From the NCBI RefSeq assembly GCF_028618515.1, contig NZ_JAQITB010000001.1:120651-184650 (forward strand): a stretch of 64,000 nt of DNA, given 5' to 3'. Source of the DNA: Bartonella sp. ML69XJBT (GTDB lineage Bacteria > Pseudomonadota > Alphaproteobacteria > Rhizobiales > Rhizobiaceae). A program made the position numbers and the translations under genes. The notes below the pieces were generated by a model that worked only from the letters and a program-made list of their open reading frames with translations, searched no databases and had not been told where the DNA came from. Each line of letters opens with the position of its first letter. Positions within the stretch are counted from its first letter, which is position 1. Of the stretch, positions 9,633 to 19,341 are shown piece after piece.

Positions 9633-10277
9633 ATGTCCGTACACAATCATTATGAAGCCTTTTCGACACAATCACCGTTGGGGGATGTTTTTAAAAAAGC
9701 ATCCCGTCATTCGCGTCGTATTATTATATTAAAGTTTTTTTTACCTTTGTTGGCATTGGCTGCTGCCCTTGCTTTTTGCTGGTTTACATTTTTCTTCACG
9801 CCCACGGCTTTTGAGCCAGTGACTTTGAATAACGAAGAAGAAGAGGTAACGAAATTGACAATGCTTAATCCCAAATTAGAAGGTTACACGCGCGCTCATG
9901 AACCTTATTGGCTTAAAGCAGAAAAGGCATTTCAAGATTCTACACGTTCTGGGACAATTGGGCTGCAAAACATTACAGCTGAAACGCTTATTGGCAAACA
10001 ACGACGGGTTTTTCTTGATGCACAAGGGGGATTTTACGATAATATCAAGGGTTTCTTACGATTGGATAAGCCATTCACTATTACAACAAATGACGGTATG
10101 ATTGCACAATTTATGGCTGCAAATATTAATTTATCTGAGGGGCAATTAAACACAGATCAACGTGTCAATATTAAGCGTGTAGGTTTGCATCTCGCAGCAA
10201 ATGCTTTGCAAATTCGAGAAAAAGGGCAAAATATCTATTTTCATGGCGGTGTGCATTTAGTGCTTGATAAACAATAA
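9633..10277 (+). CDS. lptC: LPS export system periplasmic/inner-membrane protein LptC
   Basis: A 214-residue bitopic protein with a basic N-terminal tail, a single membrane anchor at about residues 33-55 ([20 protein letters not shown]) and a beta-jellyroll periplasmic part. Blocks such as [20 protein letters not shown] and [10 protein letters not shown] fit the LptC/YrbK family. LptC takes LPS from LptBFG and hands it to LptA. The start at 9633 follows AGGAGAAT at good spacing. lptA and lptB follow immediately, giving the standard lptCAB order. Confidence 0.9.
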   Translation: MSVHNHYEAFSTQSPLGDVFKKASRHSRRIIILKFFLPLLALAAALAFCWFTFFFTPTAFEPVTLNNEEEEVTKLTMLNPKLEGYTRAHEPYWLKAEKAFQDSTRSGTIGLQNITAETLIGKQRRVFLDAQGGFYDNIKGFLRLDKPFTITTNDGMIAQFMAANINLSEGQLNTDQRVNIKRVGLHLAANALQIREKGQNIYFHGGVHLVLDKQ

Positions 10278-10362
10278 GGTCATATCAATAGGAATCATAA
10301 GTGATTTTTATGAAAAAGAAATATGCGTATCTGTGAAGAGAAGAAGAGTGAGAAGTAATGAA

Positions 10363-10974
10363 ATGAAGCTGAGGGGAACATACAAAAAATGGATAGGGGG
10401 TTCTTTGGCTTTGAGCATGGGGATGTTAGGGATTGGAACAGTTTTGGGATATGCTGAAGTTGCCCATTTTGGCATTAATTTATCAAATGACAAAGGACCG
10501 GTAGAACTTTATGCTAATTCTTTAGAAATACGTGATAAAGAGGGGATAGCGCTTTTTAGTGGTGATGTTTCTGTGACTCAAGGTGAACGTCTTCTGCGAA
10601 CGGAAAAATTAGTTGTTTACTATGATAATAAGAAGCACAATGTTGCTGACAAAACCCAAACAGATACCAAGACATTATCGCCTGCTTGGTTTGGTTCAAC
10701 GGGTGTTAAGAAAATGGAAGCTTTAGGAAAGGTTTATATAAAAATTGCGACACAAATCGCTACGGGTGATAAAGGTATTTTTGATGGAAAGTCAAAAATA
10801 ATGAGCTTGACAGGCAATAATGTTGTATTAACCGATGGTGATAATGTAGCAACAGGGTGCAAATTAACGGCAGATATGAAAAGCGGAAAGGCCTTTCTAG
10901 AAGGTTGTGAGAAGTCTAAGAAAAAGGGCCGTGTTTCTATTATTTTTAAACAAAGTCAAAAGAATGGCCATTAA
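10363..10974 (+). CDS. lptA: LPS transport periplasmic bridge protein LptA
   Basis: A periplasmic beta-jellyroll (OstA/LptA domain) protein that forms the bridge carrying LPS to the outer-membrane LptDE. The frame is open from 10264, but the part before 10363 is rich in Lys/Arg and not family-like. From ATG 10363 there is a normal signal peptide (MKLRGTYKKWIGGSLALSMG, cleavage near GYA). The repeated strands IRDKEGIALFSGDVSVTQGE and VYYDNKKHN mark the family. About 203 residues is normal. It follows lptC and precedes lptB by 6 bases. Confidence 0.88.
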   Translation: MKLRGTYKKWIGGSLALSMGMLGIGTVLGYAEVAHFGINLSNDKGPVELYANSLEIRDKEGIALFSGDVSVTQGERLLRTEKLVVYYDNKKHNVADKTQTDTKTLSPAWFGSTGVKKMEALGKVYIKIATQIATGDKGIFDGKSKIMSLTGNNVVLTDGDNVATGCKLTADMKSGKAFLEGCEKSKKKGRVSIIFKQSQKNGH

Positions 10975-10980
10975 GGTTTC

Positions 10981-11775
10981 ATGTTTGGAATCAAAAGAAA
11001 AAAACAGACAGACAGACCTGATCTAGCAAGTGAAGCTTTAAAAAAGCGCTTAAAGGGGACTTTAATTGCTAGTCATTTAATGAAGATTTACCGTGGAAGA
11101 CAGGCTGTTAAGGGTGTTTCTTTTGGCATTCGTACTGGAGAAGCTGTCGGCATTTTAGGTCCCAATGGTGCAGGAAAAACGACGTGTTTTTATATGGTTA
11201 CAGGTCTCATTAAGTCTGATGGAGGATCCATTAAAATTGACGGATTTGATATTACCCACCTTCCGATGTATCGACGTGCTCGTTTAGGTATTGGCTATCT
11301 TCCTCAAGAAGCTTCTATTTTTCGTGGTCTTTCAGTAGAAAATAACATTAAAGCTGTTTTGGAGGTTGTTGAAAAAGATCGTCTTAAACGACGAGAAGAA
11401 TTAGATAGTCTTTTACATGAATTCAAAATTGATCATTTACGCAAAATGCCAGCACTTTCTTTATCTGGGGGGGAACGTCGACGACTTGAAATTGCTCGCG
11501 CTTTAGCTTCTCGTCCCAGTTTTATGTTACTTGATGAGCCCTTTGCAGGAATTGATCCTATCGCTATTTTTGATATTCAGCAGCTTATTCGTCATTTAAC
11601 GAGGCGTGGCATTGGTGTTTTGATAACGGATCATAATGTACGTGAGACATTAGGGCTTGTCGACCGTGCATATATCATTCACGCTGGACAAGTATTAGTT
11701 CACGGTTGTCCTAACGATATTATCAACAATGTTGATGTGCGTAGAATTTATTTAGGAAATCAATTTTCTCTCTGA
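10981..11775 (+). CDS. lptB: LPS export ABC transporter ATP-binding protein LptB
   Basis: The cytoplasmic ATPase that drives LPS extraction with LptF and LptG, which are not encoded nearby. Of its 264 residues, about 30 form a basic N-terminal extension. Walker A is GPNGAGKTTCF, the Q-loop region has YLPQEASIFRGLSVENN, the signature is LSGGERRRLEIARAL, Walker B is FMLLDEPFAGIDP and the switch His lies in ITDHNVRETL. LPQEASIFR and DEPFAGIDP are typical of LptB rather than of other ABC ATPases. It is the third gene of lptCAB. Confidence 0.95.
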   Translation: MFGIKRKKQTDRPDLASEALKKRLKGTLIASHLMKIYRGRQAVKGVSFGIRTGEAVGILGPNGAGKTTCFYMVTGLIKSDGGSIKIDGFDITHLPMYRRARLGIGYLPQEASIFRGLSVENNIKAVLEVVEKDRLKRREELDSLLHEFKIDHLRKMPALSLSGGERRRLEIARALASRPSFMLLDEPFAGIDPIAIFDIQQLIRHLTRRGIGVLITDHNVRETLGLVDRAYIIHAGQVLVHGCPNDIINNVDVRRIYLGNQFSL

Positions 11776-12289
11776 TTGTACAGTTTTTATGCGTTCTTAG
11801 TTACCCTTAAACAGACCAACATAATGGACATAAGCGCTATTTTTATACATTCATGAAATCAAACATATTCATGAGAGGAATATAAAACTTCGCGTGATTC
11901 TTTGTAAAATATGCTTGATACGCATTTCCGCTACATAATCAAAATTTATTGCTTCATTGCAAAAAGGATGACGATGTTGTTAAGAGATTTAAATAAAGAG
12001 AGTAGATAGAATTGTTTGAGGGATAAAGAAAAATAGGCTTTTGTAGTTGTGTTAGGCAATATTTTTTCAAGAAGATTGTATTCATATTATTCTTGCTGAA
12101 ATCCACCTTAATTTGTACCAAAATCTCTTTTATAATTATAATCTTAAATGAGATTTTTCTAAAGAGTAGAAAAGTCTTCATGAAGATGGAATGACTTCAT
12201 TGTTTTATAGGTTTAGTTTGCTTTTGATGATACCCATGGAAAAGATATCACTAGATTAAGCTTATAATGAATGGTAAACGGAGCTGTAA
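11776..12289. other. Gene-free interval between lptB and the hpf remnant
   Basis: In many alphaproteobacteria rpoN (sigma-54) lies between lptB and hpf. Only 514 bases are present here, and no sigma-54 box or other recognisable coding remnant was seen in a manual reading. The 75-codon minus-strand open frame here is AT-driven and not credible. Confidence 0.4.
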
Positions 12290-12865
12290 ATGAGTACGCA
12301 TGTTGTTAGAAGGTATAGATATTAATAATATTTTTCTCTGTCGAATCAAACAACATATCGATAATGCTGTTTCGGATATTTTGATGGTAATGCCATGGGT
12401 TATATATATTATGGTTATCAAGTAGGATTTATGATATTTTGCTGGCTTGCATTGCGTATTTAAAGCCGGTCGCATGGCTGCCGATATCAGACCAAATCTG
12501 TGAATCTTTTTTAATAACCATTGAATGATTTAAAGCCTTTGAGATGTTTGTCGTTTGGCGGAGTTCAAGCTGCACGGTGATTGTCAAAATAGAGTGCCTT
12601 TTTCCTCGATATGTTTGTTATTTTAGAGAAGCTAGCTTTTAAAAGACAGAAAAAGACCGGATAAGGAATTGTACACTAACTGTTGTAATTAAAGGATAGA
12701 TAAATTTATGAAAAATGGCTTTTGCTAGTATTATAGGGAAATTAATTTTATAGAGAATCTCATTTCCTTGTTTTCTCATGCTGTTAATTTAAGAGCTGAA
12801 TGACTATTTATTGTGATGCGCTGAGAGTGATGGGAAATAAATTAAGCCATCCCCCGTTATAAATT
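12290..12865 (+). pseudogene. Decayed hpf/raiA (long ribosome hibernation promoting factor)
   Basis: Not an open frame, but reading across frames recovers HPF-like blocks in the right order and spacing. There is a ribosome-binding site GGAG and ATG at 12290 (MSTHVV), then after a frameshift GIDINNIF and RIKQHIDNAVSD (compare HPF M-D-I-G-D-x-F and R-I-S-x-A-V-S-K). Back in the first frame comes YFDGNAMGYI (compare YFDGGxxGHV), then FKAGRMAAD. Near 12675-12750 is LTVVIKG-x-INL-x-KMAFASIIGKLIL (compare LVIAExTxLKxMSVSEAVMKLDL), and near 12815-12845 VMR-x-SDGK-x-IKPS (compare VYRRxDGNIGWID). Several stops and at least two frameshifts make it non-functional. The place between lptB and ptsN is the usual site of hpf in this order. 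The alignment is from memory, not a search. Confidence 0.6.
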
Positions 12866-12972
12866 GAAAAGTAATATCACATGTGATGATGCAAGAAAGT
12901 GGAAGAACTTTAGATAACACCATTTACAAGTTTGTAGGTGAGCATTTGAGCATGTAAAAGGAAAATTAAAGT

Positions 12973-13437
12973 ATGAATTTGAGTGAGTTAATTGCACCGG
13001 AAGCAATTATTCCGGCTCTTAAGGCGAATTCGAAGAAACAAGTTTTGCAGGTTTTGGCTGAAAAAGCTGCTGAGCTTACAGGTCTTAGTGAACATGTGAT
13101 TTTTGATATTGTTTTACAACGTGAAAAATTAGGTTCGACGGGGCTGGGTGGTGGTATTGCAATTCCTCATGGAAAATTACCGGATATTAACAGAATTATT
13201 GGTATATTTGCACGTCTTGAAAGCCCAGTCGATTTCGAAGCTCTTGATGATGAGCCTATTGATCTTGTTTTTCTCCTTTTAGCACCTGAGAATGCAGGTG
13301 CAGATCACTTGAAAGCTTTGTCGCAAATTGCACGTGTCTTACGTCATAGCGATGTTGTTCAAAAATTGCGCAACACTTATGATGCCAATGGGCTTTATAC
13401 TTTACTGATTCAAAATTCAGAATCGAATGTAGCTTAA
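12973..13437 (+). CDS. ptsN: PTS IIA-like nitrogen regulatory protein
   Basis: A 154-residue EIIA-Ntr (mannitol/fructose IIA fold) protein. It is phosphorylated on the His in LGGGIAIPHGKLPDI (about residue 66) by the PTS-Ntr chain and regulates other proteins by binding. The block LVFLLLAPENAGADHLKALSQIARVL is family-typical. There is no sugar-PTS gene nearby. Its usual neighbours rpoN and hpf are lost or decayed here, so its role here may have shifted from the classical nitrogen circuit; that last point is inference. Confidence 0.93.
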   Translation: MNLSELIAPEAIIPALKANSKKQVLQVLAEKAAELTGLSEHVIFDIVLQREKLGSTGLGGGIAIPHGKLPDINRIIGIFARLESPVDFEALDDEPIDLVFLLLAPENAGADHLKALSQIARVLRHSDVVQKLRNTYDANGLYTLLIQNSESNVA

Positions 13438-13473
13438 AGGATAAGGATGGTGTGGTGTTGTTGCAATAACACA

Positions 13474-13800
13474 TTGATTTATAATGATAATCTAGCGTTA
13501 TTTATATTGAATTAGAAATCCGAATAACGTAAGATTCTCTCATTTCAAATCTGTTTATCTTGAATCAATAAATATCACTTGCTTGCACGTCATAAGCGGG
13601 GCTTGTGTGTGGGTAAAAACTGGACAAGAAAGGAGTAAAAATGCTTCTTATGAATCGTCTTAGGTGCCAAGATTTGTCGCAACATTGGGAGCTGGCAAAT
13701 ATAATGATGGTGCTGGCTTGCGGATAGTGCACCACAGAGTAGGCTAGGAAATAATCCAATGTGCATTTTGTGCATTTAAAGAACGAATAAGCGTAGGTCG
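13474..13800 (+). repeat. Integrase-remnant interspersed repeat, copy A
   Basis: A member of a dispersed family (copies at about 22592, 36803, 42465, 50281, 60450 and 61099). Shared landmarks are TTGATTTATA near the left end, a palindromic GATTCTCTCATTTCAAATC block, CTTGCACGTCA, a ribosome-binding site AAGGAG at 13630-13635, ATG at 13641 with CTTATGAATCGTCTTAGG, and CAACATTGGGAGCTGGCAA. After a frameshift the tail encodes GKYNDGAGL, the start of a tyrosine-recombinase N-terminal (DUF4102) domain. The piece ends without the rest of an integrase. Confidence 0.65.
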
Positions 13801-15039
13801 CGTCATGTAATTTTGAAAACGCATTCTCAAGAGAATCGTTTTTTAAAAGAATGAGAAACAGGAAGAACACCTGATTTTTGTTGTTTTCCTCTACAGAGCA
13901 TTTGTGATTATATTTCCAAATACTTTTTCTTTAAAGCACCTATGAGTTGAATTTTTTCATAAATCAAATCGGTTTGAGTATTTTTTATGACATGGGTATT
14001 GAAGTTCTAAAGAAGAATGAGAAATGCTGTATCCTTTGATTATGAGAAAAATTAACTGTTTAAAGATAGGCTTAGACTAAATGGCAGCTACTCTAGAAAG
14101 CTAATATTAAAAAAGGATTCCATACGGTAAAGAATAAAAATTACAGATTTTAAGTGAAACAAAAAGATTTTTTATGCGTGTATAAGCTTATTCAATCATG
14201 ATTTGATAAAGAGGTTGTCAAAAAACGATAAGGTAGAGAGTTTAGAAACGGTTGCGAAAAAAGTTTGATATTTTTGTTTATAAATGACATCAAAAAAAAG
14301 ATAGCGAGATTTGCCAAATCAATTTTTTTAAAAATTGTGCAAGAGAAGGAAGGTTATCGGATGTATTAAAACAATTAAGCATGTGTAGATTTCTAGAATC
14401 ACTTCAAAAATTGGCAAATTAATATGATAAGGCATATAGTGCGATTAAATAATATTGAAGTAAGCAAAATGATTTACGATGGTTGATGCAGGAGCTTTAT
14501 GCTCTAGGGCTTTAAGATCATGATGAGGTGGTATCTCAACGATATTGAAGACAAAGTATGGACACACTATAGTTGATGAAAGACAGTGTGTATTTAGCAG
14601 TTTTTATGAAAGTAAAAGGTTGAATATATAAAGGTTATCAGGGAGATTCGAAAAACTGTGAAATTTGGAATATTTTTTATGGGATGCGTTACCAAGATTT
14701 TGTAGCAAATTGTTTTTTGTAAAAGAGAGTGGTTTATTTCTTAAGAGGGTAATGGTATATTTTCTAGCTTTCAATTGCTTAAAGAAAGAGTTTTTGCATG
14801 AGAAACAACATTTGTTGCATAAAATCAAAATGTTGTTTTTTAGTCTTGCTGTTGAACAAAAAATTCATATTTTTGTAATAACTAAGAGGTCATAATTAGA
14901 AATTAAGAAACGGTTCGAATGAACGTTAAAATATTTCGCTTATTGAAAAGATTGGGACGACAACACTAAGGTATCGACGAGTTTTTGTTGAGCTTTTCCG
15001 ATGAAGAGAATCTTGTTAGAGATTAAAGAAGTGAGCTAA
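13801..15039. other. Long gene-free interval with one possible decayed frame
   Basis: No credible intact gene. From about 14300 to 14513 one plus-strand frame reads like coding sequence interrupted by stops (for example EGRLSDVLKQLSMCRFLESL, then QNDLRWLMQELYALGL). I do not recognise the family. The rest is AT-rich. The promoter of the IalB-like gene should lie near the right end. Confidence 0.35.
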
Positions 15040-15549
15040 ATGAAGATGTTTAAAAAGACTGTTATTGCTGTATTTATAATGGTTCTGGTTTCTGCCGGAG
15101 CAGTATTTGCACAAACGCCAAGTCGTTTAAATCAATTTGAAGCTTGGGGAGCCTATACTTATAAATCGCCCCAAAAGACTATTTGCTATGTGTTGTCGGT
15201 ACCTTTACAGTCTCTTCCAACGACAGTTAAACATGGTGATAATTTCTTTTTAGTTACCAAGCGGTCTCATTCTCCCTTCTCATTTGAACCACAATTCATG
15301 GCAGGTTACACACTTAAGGAAGGATCAAAAGTTACTGTTACCATTGGAGATAAGGATTTTGATTTTTTCACGAAAGATTCATCGGCTTGGTTAGCCTCAT
15401 CAGAGCTAGAAAAGCAGCTTGTTTCTGCTATGCGTGCTGGAATGAATATGACAGTGAAAGCCGTTTCAAAACGGGGAACTGCGACCACCTATACTTATTC
15501 CTTAAAAGGGATAACCGCAGCATTAAATGCAACTCAGAAATGCCATTAA
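15040..15549 (+). CDS. Invasion-associated locus B (IalB) family secreted protein
   Basis: A 169-residue protein with a clear signal peptide ([20 protein letters not shown], cleavage after AFA). The mature part has the IalB family layout: [20 protein letters not shown] early, [22 protein letters not shown] in the middle, and a C-terminal conserved Cys (QKCH). The Cys pair probably forms a disulfide. Bartonella IalB is linked to erythrocyte invasion, but this family has several paralogues in the genus and this one may not be the founding ialB. The start is preceded by AAGAAGTGAG. It stands alone, 40 bases before rlmN. Confidence 0.85.
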   Translation: MKMFKKTVIAVFIMVLVSAGAVFAQTPSRLNQFEAWGAYTYKSPQKTICYVLSVPLQSLPTTVKHGDNFFLVTKRSHSPFSFEPQFMAGYTLKEGSKVTVTIGDKDFDFFTKDSSAWLASSELEKQLVSAMRAGMNMTVKAVSKRGTATTYTYSLKGITAALNATQKCH

Positions 15550-15589
15550 GGCTTTTTTAACTCTAACCTATGGGATAAATTGGGAAACA

Positions 15590-16819
15590 ATGGCTATTTC
15601 CTATGACCTTAGACCCGTTGGCTCATGTCCAGCACGAGAAACAAGTCATGTTATCGTGAAGGAGTACTCTAAGCTTTCTTTAATTGGTTTATCTCAAGAT
15701 GAAATGACACAAGCTTTAAAGGAAGTTGGTGTCCCAGAGCGCCAAACGCGAATGCGTGTACGTCAGCTCTGGCATTGGCTTTATGTGCGTGGTGTTTCAA
15801 ATTTTGATGAGATGCGAAATATTTCTAAACCTATGCAAGAGATGCTTAACAGCCATTTTTCCATTGCACGCCCAGAGATTGTTGGAGAACAAATCTCAAA
15901 AGATGGTACGCGTAAATGGCTTTTACGCTTTCCAGCGCGTGGTGCTGGAAGACCTGTGGAAATTGAAACGGTTTATATCCCTGAAGAGGGTCGTGGTACT
16001 TTGTGTCTTTCATCACAGGTAGGATGTACGTTAACCTGTTCTTTTTGTCATACGGGAACACAAGTACTTGTTCGCAATCTCACAGCAGAAGAGATTTTAG
16101 CGCAATTACTCGTTGCGCGTGATTGTCTAGGTGATTTCCCTGATAAGGATACACCTGATGGGGCAATTGTTCCCGTTGAAGGACGCAAAATTACCAATAT
16201 CGTTATGATGGGAATGGGAGAACCACTTTATAATTTTGAAGCAGTCAAAAAGGCTTTATTGATTGCTTCGGATGGAGAGGGACTCTCTTTATCAAAACGT
16301 CGGATTACGCTTTCAACCAGTGGAGTGGTTCCAGGCATTATCCGAACAGGAGAAGAAATTGGCGTTATGTTAGCGATTTCACTCCATGCGGTGCACGATA
16401 CACTTCGGGATATGCTTGTTCCAATCAATAAAAAATATCCGCTTGCTTTGTTGATGGATGCTTGCCGTAATTATCCTGGTCTTTCCAATGCCAAACGAAT
16501 TACATTTGAATATGTTATGTTAAAAGACATAAATGATAGTTTAGATGATGCTAAGCAGTTGATTCGATTACTAAAAGGGATTCCAGCGAAGATCAATTTA
16601 ATTCCTTTTAATCCATGGCCTGGGAGTAATTATCAATGCTCTGATTGGGAACAAATTGAGCGTTTTGCTGATGTGGTTAATCAAGCAGGTTATGCTTCTC
16701 CTATTCGAATACCGCGCGGGCGCGATATTTTAGCAGCATGTGGTCAACTTAAATCAGCATCAGAGCGTTTACGTAAATCTGAACGTTTGCAGTTTGAAGA
16801 TGCGGTAGGTAGTCAATAA
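15590..16819 (+). CDS. rlmN: Dual-specificity 23S rRNA A2503 / tRNA A37 C2-methyltransferase
   Basis: A radical-SAM enzyme that methylates C2 of adenine in 23S rRNA and some tRNAs. The 4Fe-4S motif [11 protein letters not shown] (CxxxCxxC) is intact. [29 protein letters not shown] and [11 protein letters not shown] match RlmN blocks, and the late Cys in [14 protein letters not shown] is the methyl-carrying residue region. The frame is open from 15527, inside the IalB-like gene, but ATG 15590 (MAISYDL) gives the normal length of 409 and has GGGAAACA before it. It does not overlap the upstream gene from this start. Confidence 0.95.
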   Translation: MAISYDLRPVGSCPARETSHVIVKEYSKLSLIGLSQDEMTQALKEVGVPERQTRMRVRQLWHWLYVRGVSNFDEMRNISKPMQEMLNSHFSIARPEIVGEQISKDGTRKWLLRFPARGAGRPVEIETVYIPEEGRGTLCLSSQVGCTLTCSFCHTGTQVLVRNLTAEEILAQLLVARDCLGDFPDKDTPDGAIVPVEGRKITNIVMMGMGEPLYNFEAVKKALLIASDGEGLSLSKRRITLSTSGVVPGIIRTGEEIGVMLAISLHAVHDTLRDMLVPINKKYPLALLMDACRNYPGLSNAKRITFEYVMLKDINDSLDDAKQLIRLLKGIPAKINLIPFNPWPGSNYQCSDWEQIERFADVVNQAGYASPIRIPRGRDILAACGQLKSASERLRKSERLQFEDAVGSQ

Positions 16820-16821
16820 AC

Positions 16822-17460
16822 TCAATTTTCTGTTATGAGAAGATGAAGGGCAAAGCTGGTAAAAGTACCTGCGATAAGCCAGTCAAGAAAGCGAAGATAA
16901 AAAGGATTTTTCTTGAGATTTTTAAAAAGTTCATGTGCCATAAAAACAATAGAAATTGCAATGGGGAGAGAAATAACGATGTAAGAAAGCCCTAAAATAA
17001 GTAGTTTTTGCGTTGCCATAGGGTCGTTCGCATTAATAAATTGCGGTAAGAAGGTCACGTTAAAGAGAATAACTTTAGGGTTTAAAAGGTTAATTCCAAT
17101 ACCAGCAAGATAGTTACGTTTAGAGCTCTTGTATTGAGATGAGCTCTGTTCAATAGAAAATGTTGAGCGTTTACGTAATGCTTGAAGAGCAAACCATAAA
17201 AGATAACAAGCGCCAGCAATTTTAAGAAAAGAAAAAGCACGTGGTGAAGCAAAAATAAGAGCAGAGAGGCCAAGCGCTACACCAGTCACTTGAATGACAA
17301 AACCTGTTGCGCTTCCAAGAACACACATAATTCCGGCTTTTTTACTTTGTGTAATAGTTCGTCCTATAGAGAGCATCATGTCAGGTCCTGGAATAAGAGC
17401 TAAAATCAACGATGCCACAAAAAATTGTATTAAAATAGGCCATTCAGGAAAAAATGACAT
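16822..17460 (-). CDS. LysE/RhtB-family amino-acid exporter
   Basis: A 212-residue inner-membrane protein with about six hydrophobic segments and the family signature LALIPGPDMMLSIGRTITQS near residue 22. GSATGFVIQVTGVALGLSAL and YLAGIGINLLNPKVILFNV also fit LysE/RhtB exporters of amino acids or homoserine lactones; the substrate is unknown. ATG 17460 is chosen because AGAGG lies just upstream; the frame is open to 17532 without family similarity. Its stop is 2 bases past the rlmN stop, convergent. A second partial copy of its 5' coding bases lies upstream (see repeat 17411-17539). Confidence 0.88.
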   Translation of the reverse strand: MSFFPEWPILIQFFVASLILALIPGPDMMLSIGRTITQSKKAGIMCVLGSATGFVIQVTGVALGLSALIFASPRAFSFLKIAGACYLLWFALQALRKRSTFSIEQSSSQYKSSKRNYLAGIGINLLNPKVILFNVTFLPQFINANDPMATQKLLILGLSYIVISLPIAISIVFMAHELFKNLKKNPFYLRFLDWLIAGTFTSFALHLLITEN

Positions 17461-17539
17461 ATAAACCTCTTCATTCTCGATAAAGGCGCTCAAGCTAATG
17501 ATGCCACAAAAAATTATATTAAGATAGTTCATTCAGAGA
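17411..17539. repeat. Partial direct duplication of the 5' end of the LysE-family gene
   Basis: Bases from 17411 and from 17500 share GATGCCACAAAAAATT and continue to match for about 40 bases (both contain CATTCAG), at an 89-base offset. The first copy lies inside the exporter gene (codons 4-17) and the second lies upstream of its start. This looks like an old tandem duplication that has diverged at about five positions. Confidence 0.7.
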
Positions 17540-17723
17540 GAAGTGCTATTTAAAGCCTTTTGTTGTTGTGTAAAGAGGTTTAAATAATTTACACTTCTTA
17601 CAAATTACAAAAAGTGCTTCTTTACACATTCTTGTATGTTTTTGCATCTTTTAAGTGTTGTTCAAAAGGAGTTTATTTGCATATTTTTTAATTTCTCAAA
17701 TTAAAAGAAAACGGAATTTTAAA

Positions 17724-18950
17724 ATGAAAAAGTGGCAAAATATGAGAAAAGTTGTTTTAGCTTATTCAGGTGGTTTGGATACGTCCATTATTTTGAAATG
17801 GTTACAAAGTGAACGAGGTGTTGAAGTTGTAACTTTCACAGCTGATTTGGGGCAGGGGGAAGAGTTAGCACTTGCACGTCGTAAAGCTGAGATGCTTGGT
17901 GTTAAAGAAATCTATATAGAAGATTTACGTGAAGAATTTGTACGTGATTTTGTCTTTCCGATGTTTCGAGCCAATGCCGTTTATGAAGGAACCTATCTTT
18001 TGGGAACATCAATTGCTCGTCCACTTATTTCAAAGCGGCTTATTGAAATTGCTAAGGAAACAGGAGCCGATGCCATTGCCCATGGAGCAACAGGAAAAGG
18101 CAATGATCAAGTACGTTTTGAACTTTCTGCTTATGCACTTAATCCTGATATCAAAATTATTGCTCCCTGGCGTGATTGGGATTTTAAGAGTCGAACAGAT
18201 TTGATTGATTTTGCACATGCCCATCAAATTTTGATAGAGCGGGATAAACAAGGCGAAGCACCTTTTTCAGTTGATGCAAATTTATTACATTCATCGTCAG
18301 AAGGAAAAATTTTGGAAGATCCAGCGACGCCTGCTCCAGAATATGTGCATATGCGGACTCTTTCGCCGGAAGCTGCTCCAGATCAAGCAACCATAATCAC
18401 TATTGGCTTTAAAAAAGGTGATGCCGTTTCGATCAATGGGAAAAGTCTCTCTCCTGCAAATTTACTTTCTGAATTGAATGATTATGGGCGCGATAATGGT
18501 ATCGGCCGATTAGATTTGGTAGAAAATCGTTTTGTTGGTATGAAATCGCGTGGCATTTATGAGACACCAGGAGGAACCATTCTTTTGGCGGCTCACCGAG
18601 CAATGGAATCTTTAACATTGGATCGTGGTGCTGCGCATTTGAAAGATGAGTTAATGCCGCGTTATGCAGAACTCATTTATTATGGCTTTTGGTTTTCACC
18701 TGAACGCAAAATGTTGCAAGCTGCTATTGATTTATCTCAAGAAAATGTTGAAGGTGAAGTGACACTCAAACTTTATAAGGGTAATGTAATTGTCGAAGGA
18801 CGCCAGAGCAAAAAGTCACTTTACTCTAGTCAATTGGTTACCTTTGAGGATGATGAAGGAGCTTATGATCCAAAAGACGCTGCCGGCTTTATTAAATTAA
18901 ATGCTCTGCGTTTGCGTACATTAGCGGCGCGTTCTCTAGAGTGTAAGTAA
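17724..18950 (+). CDS. argG: Argininosuccinate synthase
   Basis: ATP-dependent joining of citrulline and aspartate in arginine synthesis. At 408 residues it has the usual length. The ATP-binding P-loop-like motif is [51 protein letters not shown] and APWRDWDF are classical ArgG blocks. The frame is open from 17655, but ATG 17724 (MKKWQNMRK) fits family N-termini; a Met at 17742 is possible. No other arginine gene is adjacent, so whether the organism has a full pathway cannot be judged here. Confidence 0.95.
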   Translation: MKKWQNMRKVVLAYSGGLDTSIILKWLQSERGVEVVTFTADLGQGEELALARRKAEMLGVKEIYIEDLREEFVRDFVFPMFRANAVYEGTYLLGTSIARPLISKRLIEIAKETGADAIAHGATGKGNDQVRFELSAYALNPDIKIIAPWRDWDFKSRTDLIDFAHAHQILIERDKQGEAPFSVDANLLHSSSEGKILEDPATPAPEYVHMRTLSPEAAPDQATIITIGFKKGDAVSINGKSLSPANLLSELNDYGRDNGIGRLDLVENRFVGMKSRGIYETPGGTILLAAHRAMESLTLDRGAAHLKDELMPRYAELIYYGFWFSPERKMLQAAIDLSQENVEGEVTLKLYKGNVIVEGRQSKKSLYSSQLVTFEDDEGAYDPKDAAGFIKLNALRLRTLAARSLECK

Positions 18951-19064
18951 ATCTCACTCTTACAGGTATCATAAAAGGGTGTTTTTTGTATAACATGTTT
19001 AATTTTGTTATTTTTCTAACGTATTGGTGTTAGAAAAGAGGTTAATAGTTTGTTTTTTATCCAA

Positions 19065-19285
19065 TTCTAGAAGATTTCTTCTTGATGGTAATAAGTAAAC
19101 TTTAGAAGAGCAGCAATTAAAATGCCAATAACAAAAACGAGTCCACGATATTGAAATAATAGTTATATTTCAGTGATATAAAAATAGAAGAAAATACAAC
19201 AGAAAGAACAAGGTTGATCTTAGTGACAGCAAGAGCTTGATAGAAAGATTTTTGACAGCTTTTTGCTTGCTATTATTGACGAATG
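19065..19285 (-). pseudogene. Remnant of an EamA/DMT-type transporter C-terminus
   Basis: On the minus strand one frame reads FYQALAVTKINLVLSVVFSS, and after a frameshift another reads FQYRGLVFVIGILIAALLKF. The order is like the last two helices of an EamA (drug/metabolite) transporter: small-residue helix with A-L-A-x-T, then G-x-x-x-I-x-G-I-L-I. No start or other helices remain. A weak hairpin with arms TTTTCTAAC and GTTAGAAAA lies at 19012-19037. The family call is tentative because only short hydrophobic segments are left. Confidence 0.35.
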
Positions 19286-19341
19286 AATTCAAGAACCATA
19301 CACCATACCATTAAAGAGTTTAATTTTTTAGGATAAAGATA

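Noticed and set aside
9442..9675. N-terminal extension of the ihfB frame
   Set aside because: The sequence is not IHF-like, would overlap the lptC start, and a TTG with ribosome-binding site at 9441 gives the normal length.
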